A stretch of DNA of 64,000 nucleotides from AWTP1-9 sp035703165 (GTDB lineage Bacteria; Bacteroidota; Bacteroidia; Chitinophagales; Chitinophagaceae). This document shows, in pieces, positions 1-9,195 of this stretch. How positions within the stretch are numbered: position 1 is the first letter of the stretch; the number at the start of each line of letters is the position of its first letter. The notes beneath the pieces are model-generated. The model was not told where the DNA came from. It saw only the letters and a program-made list of their open reading frames with translations, and did not search any database. Both the position numbers and the translations under genes were made by a program. The stretch is taken from assembly GCA_035703165.1 (NCBI GenBank), contig DASSYR010000025.1, positions 62,001 to 126,000 on the forward strand. Direction: 5' to 3'.

Positions 1-121
1 AAAGTTCATTAGTGATTACTGATTGTTAAGTTTAATAAGTTAAAAGAATTATTAGTTAAAAAAGGTTGAATTGCCGATTGTTTATTACTTGTTTAAGACT
101 ATTAACGGTATTTATCGCCCA

Positions 122-811
122 TCAATGTGTAGGTTGATACAACACATCAATAAATTCGGCACTTGCACTTTCCATTTTATTTACCGTTTTATTTATTTGT
201 GAATTAAGATAATTATAAGCTACATACGCCATCAAACCGATTATCAGACCTACTGCACTTGTTACCATTTTAGTATAAATACCGCCAGATATAACAGCCA
301 GGTTATATTCATTCGTAATATTAATTCGCATAAATAACTGCACCATCCCTACGATGGTTCCTAAAAATCCGAACATAGGCGCAATGCCGGATATTACAGA
401 TAAAACGCCTGTATTTTTTTCCAATTTATATACTTCCAGTTTGCCAACATTCTCCATGCTTTTTTCAATTGCTTCTATAGGCTTACCAATGCGTTGAATG
501 CCTTTGTCAATAATTCGGGCCACAGGATTGTTTGTGTTTTTTGCCAGGGAACGAGCTGCTGTAACATTTCCACTCATAATGTGGTCTCGGATAATATTCA
601 TAAAATTATCGTCAATTTTTGCAGCTTTGCTGATAGCAATCCATCTTTCCACAAAAACAAAAACTGCTATTACACTAAGTAATAACAGGGGAATCATAAT
701 CCACCCTCCTTTCATCAGTAATTCAAACATATTAATCTCCTTACCGGTGCCCGAAATACTATTGGCCGTAGATTGGAGAGAGTCGGCAGCTTGTAAAAGA
801 AAAAACTTCAT
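122..811 (-). CDS. exbB: MotA/TolQ/ExbB proton channel family protein
   Basis: Inner-membrane proton channel subunit that, with an ExbD/TolR-type partner, energises TonB (or drives Tol). The 229-residue protein has three membrane segments: about 36-56 (GGWIMIPLLLLS), 134-160 (SGIAPMFGFLGTIVGMVQLF) and 174-200 (ISGGIYTKMVTSAVGLIIGL). The last two carry the Gly/Thr-rich signature of the family's pore helices. The N-terminal 28 residues form an extension before MFELLMKGGW; such extensions are common in Bacteroidota ExbB, so the upstream start is kept, but Met28 (base 730) is possible. An exbD would be expected just beyond the left edge of the window, downstream on this strand. A tonB lies 41 kb away at 41851, so the energising complex is not encoded as one block here. 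The family call is certain; Tol versus Ton assignment is inference. Confidence 0.92.
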   Translation of the reverse strand: MKFFLLQAADSLQSTANSISGTGKEINMFELLMKGGWIMIPLLLLSVIAVFVFVERWIAISKAAKIDDNFMNIIRDHIMSGNVTAARSLAKNTNNPVARIIDKGIQRIGKPIEAIEKSMENVGKLEVYKLEKNTGVLSVISGIAPMFGFLGTIVGMVQLFMRINITNEYNLAVISGGIYTKMVTSAVGLIIGLMAYVAYNYLNSQINKTVNKMESASAEFIDVLYQPTH

Positions 812-939
812 GAGTGTAAGTTTATTAACAAATGTAAACCAAACAGCTTTTAAACGGTTTTGTTTATAAAATATTATTTCCGGCCAAAAACCTGACCATT
901 TTAATAAGTTGCCTCTAAAATAATATGTTAAAAAAGTAA

Positions 940-970
940 AAAAGCGGTGCCTGAAACAGGCAACCGCTTT
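940..970 (-). terminator. Rho-independent terminator after the band 7 gene
   Basis: The stem AAAGCGGTTGCCTG / CAGGCACCGCTTT (one bulge, loop TTT) is read on the minus strand directly after the stop at 986 and is followed by a T-rich stretch. It ends the SPFH protein transcript before exbB. Confidence 0.7.
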
Positions 971-985
971 GCACAGTATTTTTTA

Positions 986-1930
986 TTATTTACCCGTTGT
1001 ACCAAGTGGTTTCATCATTAATGCCTGTATCTGCTTCATTGTTTTTTCCATGCCATCGCTGCTACCATCCAGGAATATTACATTACCCTTCCCGTATTCA
1101 GCAAAATTTTTAATAGCTTCCGTCCACATGCTGAAAAGGATTACATTGGTGTCCAAATTAGCCTGTTTCATTTGCTCTGCGGCCTCAGTCATACCTTTTG
1201 CAACTTCCTGGCGGAACAATGCTACCCCCTGTCCCCGTAATCTTGCGGCTTCTCTTTCGGCTTCTGCGGCAATTTTTATTGCATTACCTTCGGCTTCTGC
1301 GGATTTGGTTTTAGTAATAAGCAATGCCTGACCTTCATTTTCTGCAGCAGCTTTTAAATTATTACTTGCCACAACCTTGCTCATGCTGTCCATAATTACC
1401 TGGTCAAACGTAATATCATTTATTTGCAAGTCTTGCAGATGGTAGCCCCAGTTTTCGAGGGTTTGATCAATCTGATCTTTTACATATTCCACAATTTCTT
1501 TTCTCAATCCTAAAATTTCTGCTTGTCTTTTTGTAGCCACAAATGCCCGGATAGAGCCTTCAATGGTTCTGGTTAATGCCTGCATTAAATCTCTGTCTGC
1601 AATAAATTTAAAGGCCACCTTTTTAATCGTTTCTTCTGCCTGATCTAAAACAGAATACAACAACATGCTTTTAAAATAAACATTAGCCTGGTCTATAGTA
1701 ACGGCCTGAAATTCCAATTCAACAGACCGGTTTTGAATAGAAATTCTTTTAGTTACGTTTTCCAGAAGAGGAATTTTAAAATTTAATCCGGGGCCCGCAA
1801 GTCTGCGATATTTACCAAACATAGTTATTACCCCAATAAATCCTTGATTAATAGTAAAAAAACCACTCAGGGCAATAACAAAAGCTAAAAATACCCACCA
1901 ATATTGAAGGAATTGTTCCATAGTTATCAA
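986..1930 (-). CDS. SPFH/band 7 (stomatin-like) membrane protein
   Basis: Membrane-anchored prohibitin-homology protein of 314 residues. One N-terminal hydrophobic segment (about 10-28) precedes the band 7 domain (about 29-200; the stretch INQGFIGVITMFGKYRRLAGPGLNFKIPLLE is split across its start and shows the classic GPGLNFKIP signature). A helical region rich in Ala/Glu/Lys (about 200-250; AEAEGNAIKIAAEAEREAAR) is typical of the flotillin/stomatin oligomerising stalk. Such proteins scaffold membrane microdomains or control membrane proteases; no NfeD-like partner is adjacent, so the client is unknown. The start may be Met1 or Met4. It is transcribed away from the small membrane protein at 2030. 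Confidence 0.88.
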   Translation of the reverse strand: MITMEQFLQYWWVFLAFVIALSGFFTINQGFIGVITMFGKYRRLAGPGLNFKIPLLENVTKRISIQNRSVELEFQAVTIDQANVYFKSMLLYSVLDQAEETIKKVAFKFIADRDLMQALTRTIEGSIRAFVATKRQAEILGLRKEIVEYVKDQIDQTLENWGYHLQDLQINDITFDQVIMDSMSKVVASNNLKAAAENEGQALLITKTKSAEAEGNAIKIAAEAEREAARLRGQGVALFRQEVAKGMTEAAEQMKQANLDTNVILFSMWTEAIKNFAEYGKGNVIFLDGSSDGMEKTMKQIQALMMKPLGTTGK

Positions 1931-2029
1931 GTTTAATTTCAGCTAAAGTAATTAAAAAATGGGGAATGTTTTTAATCAACATTTTTTATAATATAAATAA
2001 TAGTAGTAGCTTTAAAAAAACAAATAAAT

Positions 2030-2377
2030 ATGTCAAAGACATCAAAAATACTAATAGGTTTTTTAAGTTTTGTGCCATTGATATTATCAGGAGTAATAAT
2101 TACCCAGGTTTTTTTAATTTTTCCTAAAATAATACAGTGGGAAGATTATGACCCCGATTTATATACTGTTTTTACCACTTTTACCTCTGTTTTTGTTACA
2201 GGTCTTATCGCAGGACTGCTTACACTGGCATTATTGGTATTTTTTATTATTAATATGATGAATAATAGAAAGATTGAATCAGGGGAGAGATTAATTTGGG
2301 TAATTATTTTTTTATTAGCCGGCGCAATTGGGTATCCTATTTACTGGTATTTAAGAATTTGGAAAGATGAGATTTAA
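2030..2377 (+). CDS. Small three-helix membrane protein, PLDc_N-like
   Basis: A 115-residue protein with three hydrophobic segments (about 7-34, 47-75 and 88-109). The last segment (IWVIIFLLAGAIGYPIYWYL) followed by a basic Arg-x-Trp-Lys resembles the phospholipase-D-nuclease N-terminal (PLDc_N) membrane module, in which an aromatic/Pro-containing helix ends in a short basic tail. No enzyme domain is attached, so the function is unknown. It is divergent from the band 7 gene with a 99-base AT-rich spacer between the starts. Confidence 0.6.
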   Translation: MSKTSKILIGFLSFVPLILSGVIITQVFLIFPKIIQWEDYDPDLYTVFTTFTSVFVTGLIAGLLTLALLVFFIINMMNNRKIESGERLIWVIIFLLAGAIGYPIYWYLRIWKDEI

Positions 2378-2455
2378 GAGATAGGTCAAAAAATTTGAAT
2401 CACTCAAAAGGGTATATCAACTAAACTTATTTGCATTTTATTAATTTGAAGCTGG

Positions 2456-3709
2456 TCATCCTTTCTCTTGCCAGATCATGCTTAAATGTATAAGGGTTTC
2501 AACGGCTTTTATCATATCATTCACTCCAATCCATTCTAATTTAGAATGGATAGCCTGTTCTCCGGCAAATAAATTAGGGCAAGGTAATCCCATAAAGCTT
2601 AGCCTGCTTCCATCCGTACCGCCTCTTATACTTACGGTTTTAAATTGTAAACCCGTTCTGCCAATTGCTTCCTCAGCATATCGTATTACATGTGGGTGTT
2701 TGTTTAATATCTCTTTCATATTTCGGTATTGTTCCTGCACATGAAATTCTACACTGCAGTTTGGGTAGTTACGTAGTACCTGCTCGGCAATTGATTTTAA
2801 TTTTGCTTCATGTTCATGTAGTTTAGGAGTATCAAAATCCCGGATAATAAATTCAATAGTTGCCTTTTCTGCAATTCCGTCTATCCTTGTAGGATGAACA
2901 AACCCCTCTTTTTTCTCTGTTGTTTCCGGGCTCCATTCATGTTTGGGTAACGCTGTTAAAATTTCACCGGCAATTTTTAAAGCATTTACCATTTTACCTT
3001 TTGCATATCCCGGGTGAGAAATAACACCATGTACCGTAATCTGGACTAAATCTGCACTAAATGTTTCATCTTCCAAATCACCCGCTTCCCCTCCATCTAA
3101 AGTATAGCCATAATGAGCACCCAGTTTTTTTAAATTAACATTTGCTGTTCCTTTTCCTACCTCCTCATCGGGGGTAAATAATAATTTTATTTCTCCATGT
3201 TTTATTTCAGGGTGTGTAGTTATGTAATAAGCAAACTCCATTATTTCTGCCACACCCGCTTTATCATCGCTGCCGAGTAAAGTTTTTCCGCTGGCAGTGA
3301 TAATATCGGCCCCGATGTGATTTTTTAAATAAGGATAATCATTTATCCGTAATACCTGCAAAGGATCGTCTGGCAATACTATATCACTGCCATCATAATT
3401 TTTGTGTAGCAGGGGCTTTACATCAGTTCCGCTACAATCAGGAGCCGTATCCACGTGGGCACAGTAGCAAATTACCGGTACATTTTTTTTTGAGGTATTA
3501 GCAGGAATAGTAGCATACACATAGCCAAATTCATCTAAGTGAGCATCGTTAATCCCCATATCTTGCAATTCTTTTACAAGGAGTGAGGATAAATTTTTTT
3601 GTTTTTCTGTTGTTGGAAACTGTTTGCTCAAAGGATCACTTTGTGTATCTATTTTTACATACTCCATAAAACGATTGGCTAGTTGAGTTGCGTTTACATG
3701 TATGTGCAT
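2456..3709 (-). CDS. pepT: Peptidase T (tripeptide aminopeptidase)
   Basis: Cytosolic M20B metallopeptidase that removes the N-terminal residue of tripeptides. With the start at Met30 of the longest frame the protein has 417 residues, close to the family length. It shows the zinc ligand motif AHVDTAPD (His85, Asp87), GSDDKAG around 146-152, the catalytic and ligand Glu pair TPDEEVGKG (182-183), LDGG, and IRGGTDGSRLSFMGLPCPN near the C terminus. The longer frame would run into the divergent CPBP gene and add 29 residues unlike the family (KYVKIDTQSD-type sequence normally lies 10-15 residues from the start), so base 3709 is preferred. Confidence 0.93.
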   Translation of the reverse strand: MHIHVNATQLANRFMEYVKIDTQSDPLSKQFPTTEKQKNLSSLLVKELQDMGINDAHLDEFGYVYATIPANTSKKNVPVICYCAHVDTAPDCSGTDVKPLLHKNYDGSDIVLPDDPLQVLRINDYPYLKNHIGADIITASGKTLLGSDDKAGVAEIMEFAYYITTHPEIKHGEIKLLFTPDEEVGKGTANVNLKKLGAHYGYTLDGGEAGDLEDETFSADLVQITVHGVISHPGYAKGKMVNALKIAGEILTALPKHEWSPETTEKKEGFVHPTRIDGIAEKATIEFIIRDFDTPKLHEHEAKLKSIAEQVLRNYPNCSVEFHVQEQYRNMKEILNKHPHVIRYAEEAIGRTGLQFKTVSIRGGTDGSRLSFMGLPCPNLFAGEQAIHSKLEWIGVNDMIKAVETLIHLSMIWQEKG

Positions 3710-3729
3710 GATGTTGTAAATTGAGCTTG

Positions 3730-3748
3730 CAAACTTTTGTAAAGTTTG
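3730..3748. promoter_or_regulatory. Palindrome between pepT and the CPBP protease gene
   Basis: CAAACTTT-TGT-AAAGTTTG is a perfect 8-bp inverted repeat in the 73-base spacer between the two divergent starts. Its position would suit an operator serving both genes. No regulator is identified. Confidence 0.3.
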
Positions 3749-3782
3749 GCAACTTACCAAAAGATAATTTAAATTGGTTTTT

Positions 3783-4643
3783 ATGAACAAAGGCAAGCCA
3801 TTAATAGAACAAGGCTGGTTGCGGGTAACTGCATTTTTTATTTGTTTTATTGTTTTTCAAGTAATTGCTACCCTGCTGATTGGTTTATGGAAAATGTTAG
3901 CTGATAATACCAGTGCGGTAAATGTAATAACAATAACCATAATATTTAATTTTTGTACATCTCTGGTACTTGTTTTTTTGTGCAGAAGATTAATAGATAA
4001 GGATACGGTATATAGTTTAGGATTGAACTTTTTAAGTTATAAACTAAATGGTCTGTTGGGATTGTTGATGGGGATAGCCGGCCTGGGTGTAGGTACCTTT
4101 TTGTTAATTGCATTTAAAAATCTGAAGTTTACCGGATGGTTTTTTGATTGGGGCAACATTGGTTGGGCTTTTGTATTGATGTTATTAGTGGCAATTGCAG
4201 AAGAAATCATGTTTCGGGGATATATTTTAAATAACCTTATGCGGTCATTAAATAAATATACTGCATTAGTTATTTCATCTTTAATTTTTGCCTTAGCGCA
4301 TAGTACGAATCCTGAATTTAACTTGCTGGCATTTGTAAATGTTTTTTTAGCTGGGATTTTTTTGGGAATTGATTATATACATACAAAAAATTTATTCTAT
4401 GCGGTAGTGTTGCATTTTACCTGGAATTTCTTTCAGGGGCCGGTATTGGGTTTTGAAGTGAGTGGTATTGAATTTCCAAGTATATTTCAAATTCAATTGA
4501 GTGGGAATGAGCTAATAACAGGCGGAAAATTTGGTTTTGAAGGAAGTTTACCGGCTACGGTGGTATTAATTCTTTCTATTATTTTACTCTTTATATCGTT
4601 CCGTATAAAAACAAGGGCTACCACTGCAAAACCTGTTAATTAA
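3783..4643 (+). CDS. CPBP family intramembrane glutamic endopeptidase
   Basis: Polytopic membrane protease of the CAAX-processing/bacteriocin-processing (Abi, CPBP) family, 286 residues from Met4 of the longest frame. About eight hydrophobic segments are visible. The catalytic signature EEIMFRGYIL (Glu140, Glu141, Arg145) is followed by FALAHS (His173), the FVNVFLAGIFLG helix and LHFTWNF with a third conserved His. All the residues expected of an active enzyme are present. Substrates are unknown; the following gene (4711) encodes another membrane protein 67 bases downstream on the same strand and may be cotranscribed. Confidence 0.9.
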   Translation: MNKGKPLIEQGWLRVTAFFICFIVFQVIATLLIGLWKMLADNTSAVNVITITIIFNFCTSLVLVFLCRRLIDKDTVYSLGLNFLSYKLNGLLGLLMGIAGLGVGTFLLIAFKNLKFTGWFFDWGNIGWAFVLMLLVAIAEEIMFRGYILNNLMRSLNKYTALVISSLIFALAHSTNPEFNLLAFVNVFLAGIFLGIDYIHTKNLFYAVVLHFTWNFFQGPVLGFEVSGIEFPSIFQIQLSGNELITGGKFGFEGSLPATVVLILSIILLFISFRIKTRATTAKPVN

Positions 4644-4710
4644 TAAAGCATATAAATATTGCTTTTATGCGATACAGTTTTTATATTTCCTACACTAAAA
4701 CTAACATACT

Positions 4711-5259
4711 ATGAGCAAAAAAATCATTGGCGCCCTTGTTGGCGGTATTATTATTTTTCTTATTCAGTTCATTAGCTGGGCTCCCGGGGAGTTTCACAAA
4801 TCTGCTTTGCAATACACTCCACGCCAGGATAGTATATTGTCATATTTAGGCAACCAGTTGACTACAGAGGGGGGATATTATCTTCCTACCAGTTCTCCAA
4901 ATGCTACCAGCGATGAAAAAGAAGCTCTTTTGAAAGCCTCTGAGGGTAAACCCTGGGTACAAATTTTTTATCATAAAGAGTTTAAATCGAATATGCTAAT
5001 GAATATGTTGCGGGGCTTGCTAACAGATATTATTGTAGTTTGGCTTTTTATCTGGCTCATTTCTAAAATGAGCAATATCTCTTTTACCGGCGTTTTTATG
5101 TCTTCGTTAGCTGTCGGTTTGATAGTTTTTCTAAATTCAGCTTATACGGGATATATCTGGTTCCAGATTTTTGATATGTATGCATATTTAACAGATGCTA
5201 TACTTGGGTGGGGGCTTACCGGTGTCTGGCTGGGCTGGTGGATGAATAGAAAAAAATAA
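4711..5259 (+). CDS. Hypothetical membrane protein
   Basis: Unrecognised 182-residue protein. One N-terminal helix (about 4-24, IIGALVGGIIIFLIQFISWA) is followed by a soluble, probably periplasmic, stretch of about 75 residues (GEFHKSALQYTPRQDSI onward). Three further helices follow (about 100-118, 125-147 and 155-178), ending in NRKK. The topology suggests an extracytoplasmic domain between the first and second helices. The gene ends just before a strong bidirectional terminator. Confidence 0.65.
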   Translation: MSKKIIGALVGGIIIFLIQFISWAPGEFHKSALQYTPRQDSILSYLGNQLTTEGGYYLPTSSPNATSDEKEALLKASEGKPWVQIFYHKEFKSNMLMNMLRGLLTDIIVVWLFIWLISKMSNISFTGVFMSSLAVGLIVFLNSAYTGYIWFQIFDMYAYLTDAILGWGLTGVWLGWWMNRKK

Positions 5260-5300
5260 GTTTAGTTAGCTTCCGGATTTTAGAAAAATTTTGAAAAATA

Positions 5301-5334
5301 AAACAGAGGTCGCATTTAAATGCGACCTCTGTTT
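5301..5334. terminator. Bidirectional terminator, perfect 34-bp palindrome
   Basis: AAACAGAGGTCGCATTT is followed immediately by its exact reverse complement (17-bp arms, no spacer; the central bases form the loop). It ends both the plus-strand gene at 4711-5259 and the minus-strand FKBP gene. Confidence 0.85.
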
Positions 5335-5356
5335 ATAGACGTACACCTAATTTTTT

Positions 5357-5809
5357 TTACAATGTAATTATTAATGGACTACCACCTTTAACCTCAACAA
5401 CCTCAATATCAAAAACTAAGTCTTTACCGGCAAGGAAATGATTGGCATCAATAACTACGCTATCTTCTTTTACTTCAATAATAGTTACCGGGAAATTTTG
5501 CCCATGGCCATTGCCCATGTTGAGTTGCATGCCAATTTCAGGTGTCATATCCGGCGGAAATTTATCCTTAGGGAAATCAAAAATCATATCTTCCCTTGAC
5601 TCGCCATAACCTTCGTGTGGCAAAATGGTAATTGTTTTTGTATCGCCAGCTGACATGCCTACTACGGCATCATCAAAACCTTTTATCATCATGCCTGCAC
5701 CTACTTCAAACTCTAATGGTTCACGTCCCACAGATGAATCAAATTGTTCACCACTAATTAAACGGCCAGTATAATGTACTTTTACGGTGCTTCCTTTTGT
5801 TGCCTTCAT
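5357..5809 (-). CDS. FKBP-type peptidyl-prolyl isomerase, SlyD-like
   Basis: Proline isomerase/chaperone of 150 residues. VKVHYTGRLISGEQFDSS at 9-26 and LEFEVGAGMMIKGFDDAV at 32-49 are the FKBP hallmarks. An insert-in-flap domain (about 70-122) replaces the normal flap, as in SlyD. The metal-binding His-rich C-terminal tail of E. coli SlyD is absent. There is no signal peptide, so it is probably cytosolic. It is monocistronic, ending at the palindromic terminator. Confidence 0.9.
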   Translation of the reverse strand: MKATKGSTVKVHYTGRLISGEQFDSSVGREPLEFEVGAGMMIKGFDDAVVGMSAGDTKTITILPHEGYGESREDMIFDFPKDKFPPDMTPEIGMQLNMGNGHGQNFPVTIIEVKEDSVVIDANHFLAGKDLVFDIEVVEVKGGSPLIITL

Positions 5810-5915
5810 ATTTATTATTTAAGGCGCACAAGGTAATCCATATTAGTGAAGCAGCCGCTTTTTTAACTATTTATTAATAGGGAATAATTATTGAAATTTG
5901 AATAAAATACTGTCC

Positions 5916-7172
5916 ATGAACAACTTTCGATTATTAATTTTTTTGTGTTTTATCTTTTTTGCAGTTACCGCCCAGCAAAGGGTAAGTGATTTGAGTAATA
6001 AAAAAAATGTATTACGGGTAGGGGCGGAAAGAACAGACCAATATTTATCATTACTCAAAGGGAAAACGGTAGCTGTTTTTGCTAATCAAACTTCTGTGGC
6101 AGGCAAAACTCATGTTGTAGATTTATTATTAAAAAATAAAATAAAAGTGGTGAAAATATTTTCTCCGGAACATGGCTTCAGAGGAGATGCCGATGCCGGA
6201 GAGAAAGTAAATAGTGGTAAAGACGCAAAAACCGGGTTACCTATCATATCTCTTTATGGTGATCATAAAAGACCATCATTCGAAGATTTAAAAAATGTGG
6301 ATGTAATGATTTTTGATATACAGGATGTAGGTGTGAGATTTTATACATACATATCTTCCCTTGAATATTATATCGAAGCAGCTATTGAGTTTAATAAACA
6401 TTTAATAATATTTGACAGGCCTAATCCCAATGGTTATTATGTTGATGGTCCGGTATTGGAAAGAGAGTTTAGTTCTTTTGTTGGTATGCAACCTGTGCCG
6501 GTGGTATATGGAATGACCATAGCAGAATACGCACAAATGCTTTTGGGCGAAGGTTGGTTGCATCAACAAGCCGAAGCGATTAATAAAAACAAGGGATTTA
6601 AATTTACCGTTATACCTTGTTATAAATACAACCATACTACAAGGTATGAATTGCCAATTAATCCATCTCCCAATTTAAACTCAATGCAAAGTATTTACTG
6701 GTATCCTTCTACTTGTTTTTTTGAAGGTACAGTTTTAAGCGAAGGAAGAGGTACAGAAAGACCTTTTCAAATTTTTGGTCATCCGTCTTTACCAGATACT
6801 CTTTTCTCTTTTGTTCCTAAATCTACTCAGGGAGCGAGGGAACCTAAATTAAAGGATAGACTTTGTTACGGATGGAATTTATCGGGCACAAAAGAAGAAG
6901 TGGTAAATAGAATAGATAATCGTATTCAACTAAAATGGCTTATAAATGCTTATGAACTTTTCCCGGATAAGGGAAACTTTTTTATTAAACCGTTGGCAAA
7001 AAACCCAAAATCCTCCGACTATTTTTTTAATAAGCTGGCAGGTAATTCACTTCTTATGCAACAAATAATAGAAGGTAAGAACGAGGTGGATATTCGCAAA
7101 AGCTGGGAACCTTCTTTACATAAGTTTAAAGAAATCAGGAAAAAGTATTTGTTGTATAAAGATTTTGAATAA
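5916..7172 (+). CDS. NamZ-type exo-beta-N-acetylmuramidase (DUF1343, GH171)
   Basis: Secreted peptidoglycan-recycling glycosidase that would release N-acetylmuramic acid from the non-reducing end of muropeptide chains. The ATG at 5916 gives 418 residues starting with a signal peptide (MNNFRLLIFLCFIFFAVTA, cut before QQ); the longer frame begins with TTG and only adds six residues. Family signatures visible are KIFSPEHGFRGDADAGEKV (about 90-108), VGVRFYTYISSLEY (about 144-157), FDRPNPNG and a GTERPFQIFG segment. The family assignment is firm; the muramidase activity is inferred from characterised homologues. Confidence 0.85.
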   Translation: MNNFRLLIFLCFIFFAVTAQQRVSDLSNKKNVLRVGAERTDQYLSLLKGKTVAVFANQTSVAGKTHVVDLLLKNKIKVVKIFSPEHGFRGDADAGEKVNSGKDAKTGLPIISLYGDHKRPSFEDLKNVDVMIFDIQDVGVRFYTYISSLEYYIEAAIEFNKHLIIFDRPNPNGYYVDGPVLEREFSSFVGMQPVPVVYGMTIAEYAQMLLGEGWLHQQAEAINKNKGFKFTVIPCYKYNHTTRYELPINPSPNLNSMQSIYWYPSTCFFEGTVLSEGRGTERPFQIFGHPSLPDTLFSFVPKSTQGAREPKLKDRLCYGWNLSGTKEEVVNRIDNRIQLKWLINAYELFPDKGNFFIKPLAKNPKSSDYFFNKLAGNSLLMQQIIEGKNEVDIRKSWEPSLHKFKEIRKKYLLYKDFE

Positions 7173-7188
7173 ATCTTTCTAATGAATG

Positions 7189-7215
7189 TTGGAACAAATT
7201 GTTCGCTTATTTTTG
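7189..7215 (+). promoter_or_regulatory. Candidate Bacteroidota promoter for fmt
   Basis: TTG (7189-7191), a 16-base spacer and TATTTTTG (7208-7215) match the TTG/TAnnTTTG pattern, although the spacer is a little short. A start near 7222 would leave a 40-base leader before the ATG at 7262, which supports that start over the upstream TTG. Confidence 0.4.
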
Positions 7216-7261
7216 TTGCATGAGCAAATCAGAACATTCAGGCTTTGGCAACAAGGCAGCT

Positions 7262-8203
7262 ATGTTACGAATAGTTTTTATGGGAACTCCTGAATTTGCT
7301 GTTGCTTCTTTAGACGCTTTGGTAAAAGCAGGGTATAATATTGTTGGGGTGATTACTGCTCCCGATAAACCGTCGGGTCGAGGAATGAAATTAAATGAAA
7401 GTGCAGTGAAAAGATATGCCGTTGAACATGGGTTAAAAGTATTGCAACCGGAAAAATTAAAAAACCCTGATTTTTTAGCTGAATTAAAGTCATTAAATGC
7501 TGATTTACAAGTTGTGGTTGCTTTTAGAATGCTTCCGGAAGTTGTGTGGAATATGCCCCCCATGGGTACTATTAATTTACACGGGAGTTTATTACCACAA
7601 TACCGCGGAGCAGCTCCTATCAATTGGGCTGTGATAAATGGAGAAAAAGAGACAGGCGTAACTACGTTTAAACTTAAACATGAGATAGATACCGGTGATA
7701 TTTTATTACAGCAAAGCTTTCCGGTTAATGAAGAAGAAACAGCAGGCGAAGTGCATGATAAAATGAAAGAAATTGGGGCTGCCTTGCTGATAAAGACGGT
7801 AGAAGGAATTGCTACAGGAACTTTAAAAGAGCAATCTCAGGAAAATTTGCTAAAAGATAAATATAAAGTACCTGTAACCCTGAAACATGCACCTAAAATT
7901 TTCACTGAAACGTGTAAAATAGATTTTACTAAAACAACCAGTGAAGTACATAATCTTATTCGGGGTCTTTCGCCGTTTCCTGCAGCTTTTACATACTTAG
8001 ATGGTAAAATGCTGAAAGTATTTAAGAGTAAAAAAGAGTTTATCGCTCCCAAAGTTACCCCGGGAGATTATGAGACGGATGGAAAAACGTTTTTAAAATT
8101 TGCATGTAAAGACGGGTATGTTCACTTTTTAGAACTACAATTAGAAGGGAAGAAAAAAATGCTTATAGAAGATTTTTTACGTGGATTTAGAGTGAAAAAA
8201 TGA
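7262..8203 (+). CDS. fmt: Methionyl-tRNA formyltransferase
   Basis: Transfers the formyl group of 10-formyltetrahydrofolate to initiator Met-tRNA. From the ATG at 7262 the protein has 313 residues, starting MLRIVFMGTPEFAVASLDAL, the standard N terminus; the longer TTG frame adds 21 residues not seen in the family. Motifs: LHGSLLPQYRGAAPINWAV (about 105-123, with the catalytic His and the SLLP loop), an N-terminal Rossmann-like domain to about 190, and the C-terminal OB-like domain with HNLIRGLSPFPAAF. No peptide deformylase gene is adjacent. Confidence 0.96.
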   Translation: MLRIVFMGTPEFAVASLDALVKAGYNIVGVITAPDKPSGRGMKLNESAVKRYAVEHGLKVLQPEKLKNPDFLAELKSLNADLQVVVAFRMLPEVVWNMPPMGTINLHGSLLPQYRGAAPINWAVINGEKETGVTTFKLKHEIDTGDILLQQSFPVNEEETAGEVHDKMKEIGAALLIKTVEGIATGTLKEQSQENLLKDKYKVPVTLKHAPKIFTETCKIDFTKTTSEVHNLIRGLSPFPAAFTYLDGKMLKVFKSKKEFIAPKVTPGDYETDGKTFLKFACKDGYVHFLELQLEGKKKMLIEDFLRGFRVKK

Positions 8204-8235
8204 AAAGACAGTCAGGCAAAAGAATTTTATGTATT

Positions 8236-9159
8236 TTATTTTGAATATTTTACCGTAGCAGTAAATTTTTGTTCATTTATGTACAGTTGAGCGGCAGCAG
8301 CATTGCTTATTAAAACATCTATCCCTTTATTTTCCTTAATATCAGGCACTGCGTCCAATACCTTCGCATAAATTACTTTTTCTCCGATTGTAATTTTTAC
8401 AATCGTTCCTCTTGCTACGTTATTCATTAGTACATAATATTTTCCATTCCGCCACCCACTGGTGCTTTTAAAAACCCCGCATACTGGCTCTATCGATTGT
8501 ACATTTTTCCCATTATTTGTCTGGCTTAAATATTCGTTTTTAAAAACCCCTTCCTTAAAGTCTTCCTTGGAAAGATTGATTGTATTTTTTTCTTCATTAG
8601 ATTTTGGTATTTCCTGCTTTACAACTGGTTTTTCTTCTCTTGTGGGAGTAGCCTCCGGTTTTTTTGTTTCAGGTTTTGCCTGAGATGCTAAAGGGGATTG
8701 GTCTTTTAACACTTTTAAATATCCAAGTAGTAGCTTATCGCCAATATTAATGGATTCTGTTTTGAGTTTATTTAGTTTTTTTAATTCATCAGCACTAATA
8801 CCCACGTACTTACCAATTCTGTATAGCCCCTCACTTTGCTGCACCACATAATATAGGGGAATAAATACTTCGTTTTTGTTATTTGTTTTTTGTGTAGAGA
8901 AATTTTCCTCAACCAGGGGGATACGAATTGCCTTGCCTTGTTGGATAGGAGTTTCCAGTTTCAGGTTGTTATAAGGCACAAATATCTGTGGGCTGATATT
9001 GTAAATACGGCCGATACGATAATAATTTTCCTGTGGACCTACAATATGAGAAAGATAGGCTTTATTTCCATCGGTTTTTACTATTAAGTCCTTTTGTGCA
9101 AAGGATACGCTGGCGCTCAACAAACAAATTAATAGAGTTTTAATTGGTTTAACAGGCAT
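8236..9159 (-). CDS. Secreted LysM protein with RlpA-like C-terminal domain
   Basis: A 307-residue exported protein with a signal peptide (MPVKPIKTLLICLLSASVSFAQ). Two LysM peptidoglycan-binding modules follow (about 38-82, YYRIGRIYNISPQIFVPYNN; about 102-148, YRIGKYVGISADELKKLN). Next come a low-complexity Pro/Lys/Glu linker (about 155-195) and a C-terminal domain (about 228-305) whose VARGTIVKITIGEKVIYAKV and DVLISNAAAAQL resemble the double-psi beta-barrel of RlpA-type proteins. It probably binds or modifies cell-wall glycan; catalytic residues cannot be assigned with confidence. Confidence 0.75.
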   Translation of the reverse strand: MPVKPIKTLLICLLSASVSFAQKDLIVKTDGNKAYLSHIVGPQENYYRIGRIYNISPQIFVPYNNLKLETPIQQGKAIRIPLVEENFSTQKTNNKNEVFIPLYYVVQQSEGLYRIGKYVGISADELKKLNKLKTESINIGDKLLLGYLKVLKDQSPLASQAKPETKKPEATPTREEKPVVKQEIPKSNEEKNTINLSKEDFKEGVFKNEYLSQTNNGKNVQSIEPVCGVFKSTSGWRNGKYYVLMNNVARGTIVKITIGEKVIYAKVLDAVPDIKENKGIDVLISNAAAAQLYINEQKFTATVKYSK

Positions 9160-9195
9160 GGAAATACAAATTTATTAGTGGGCAAAGATGCAGAA

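Noticed and set aside
1..121. Word repeats (GATT, TTAAG) at the left edge like the nuo spacers
   Set aside because: The region is cut by the window edge and no complementary second arm can be shown.
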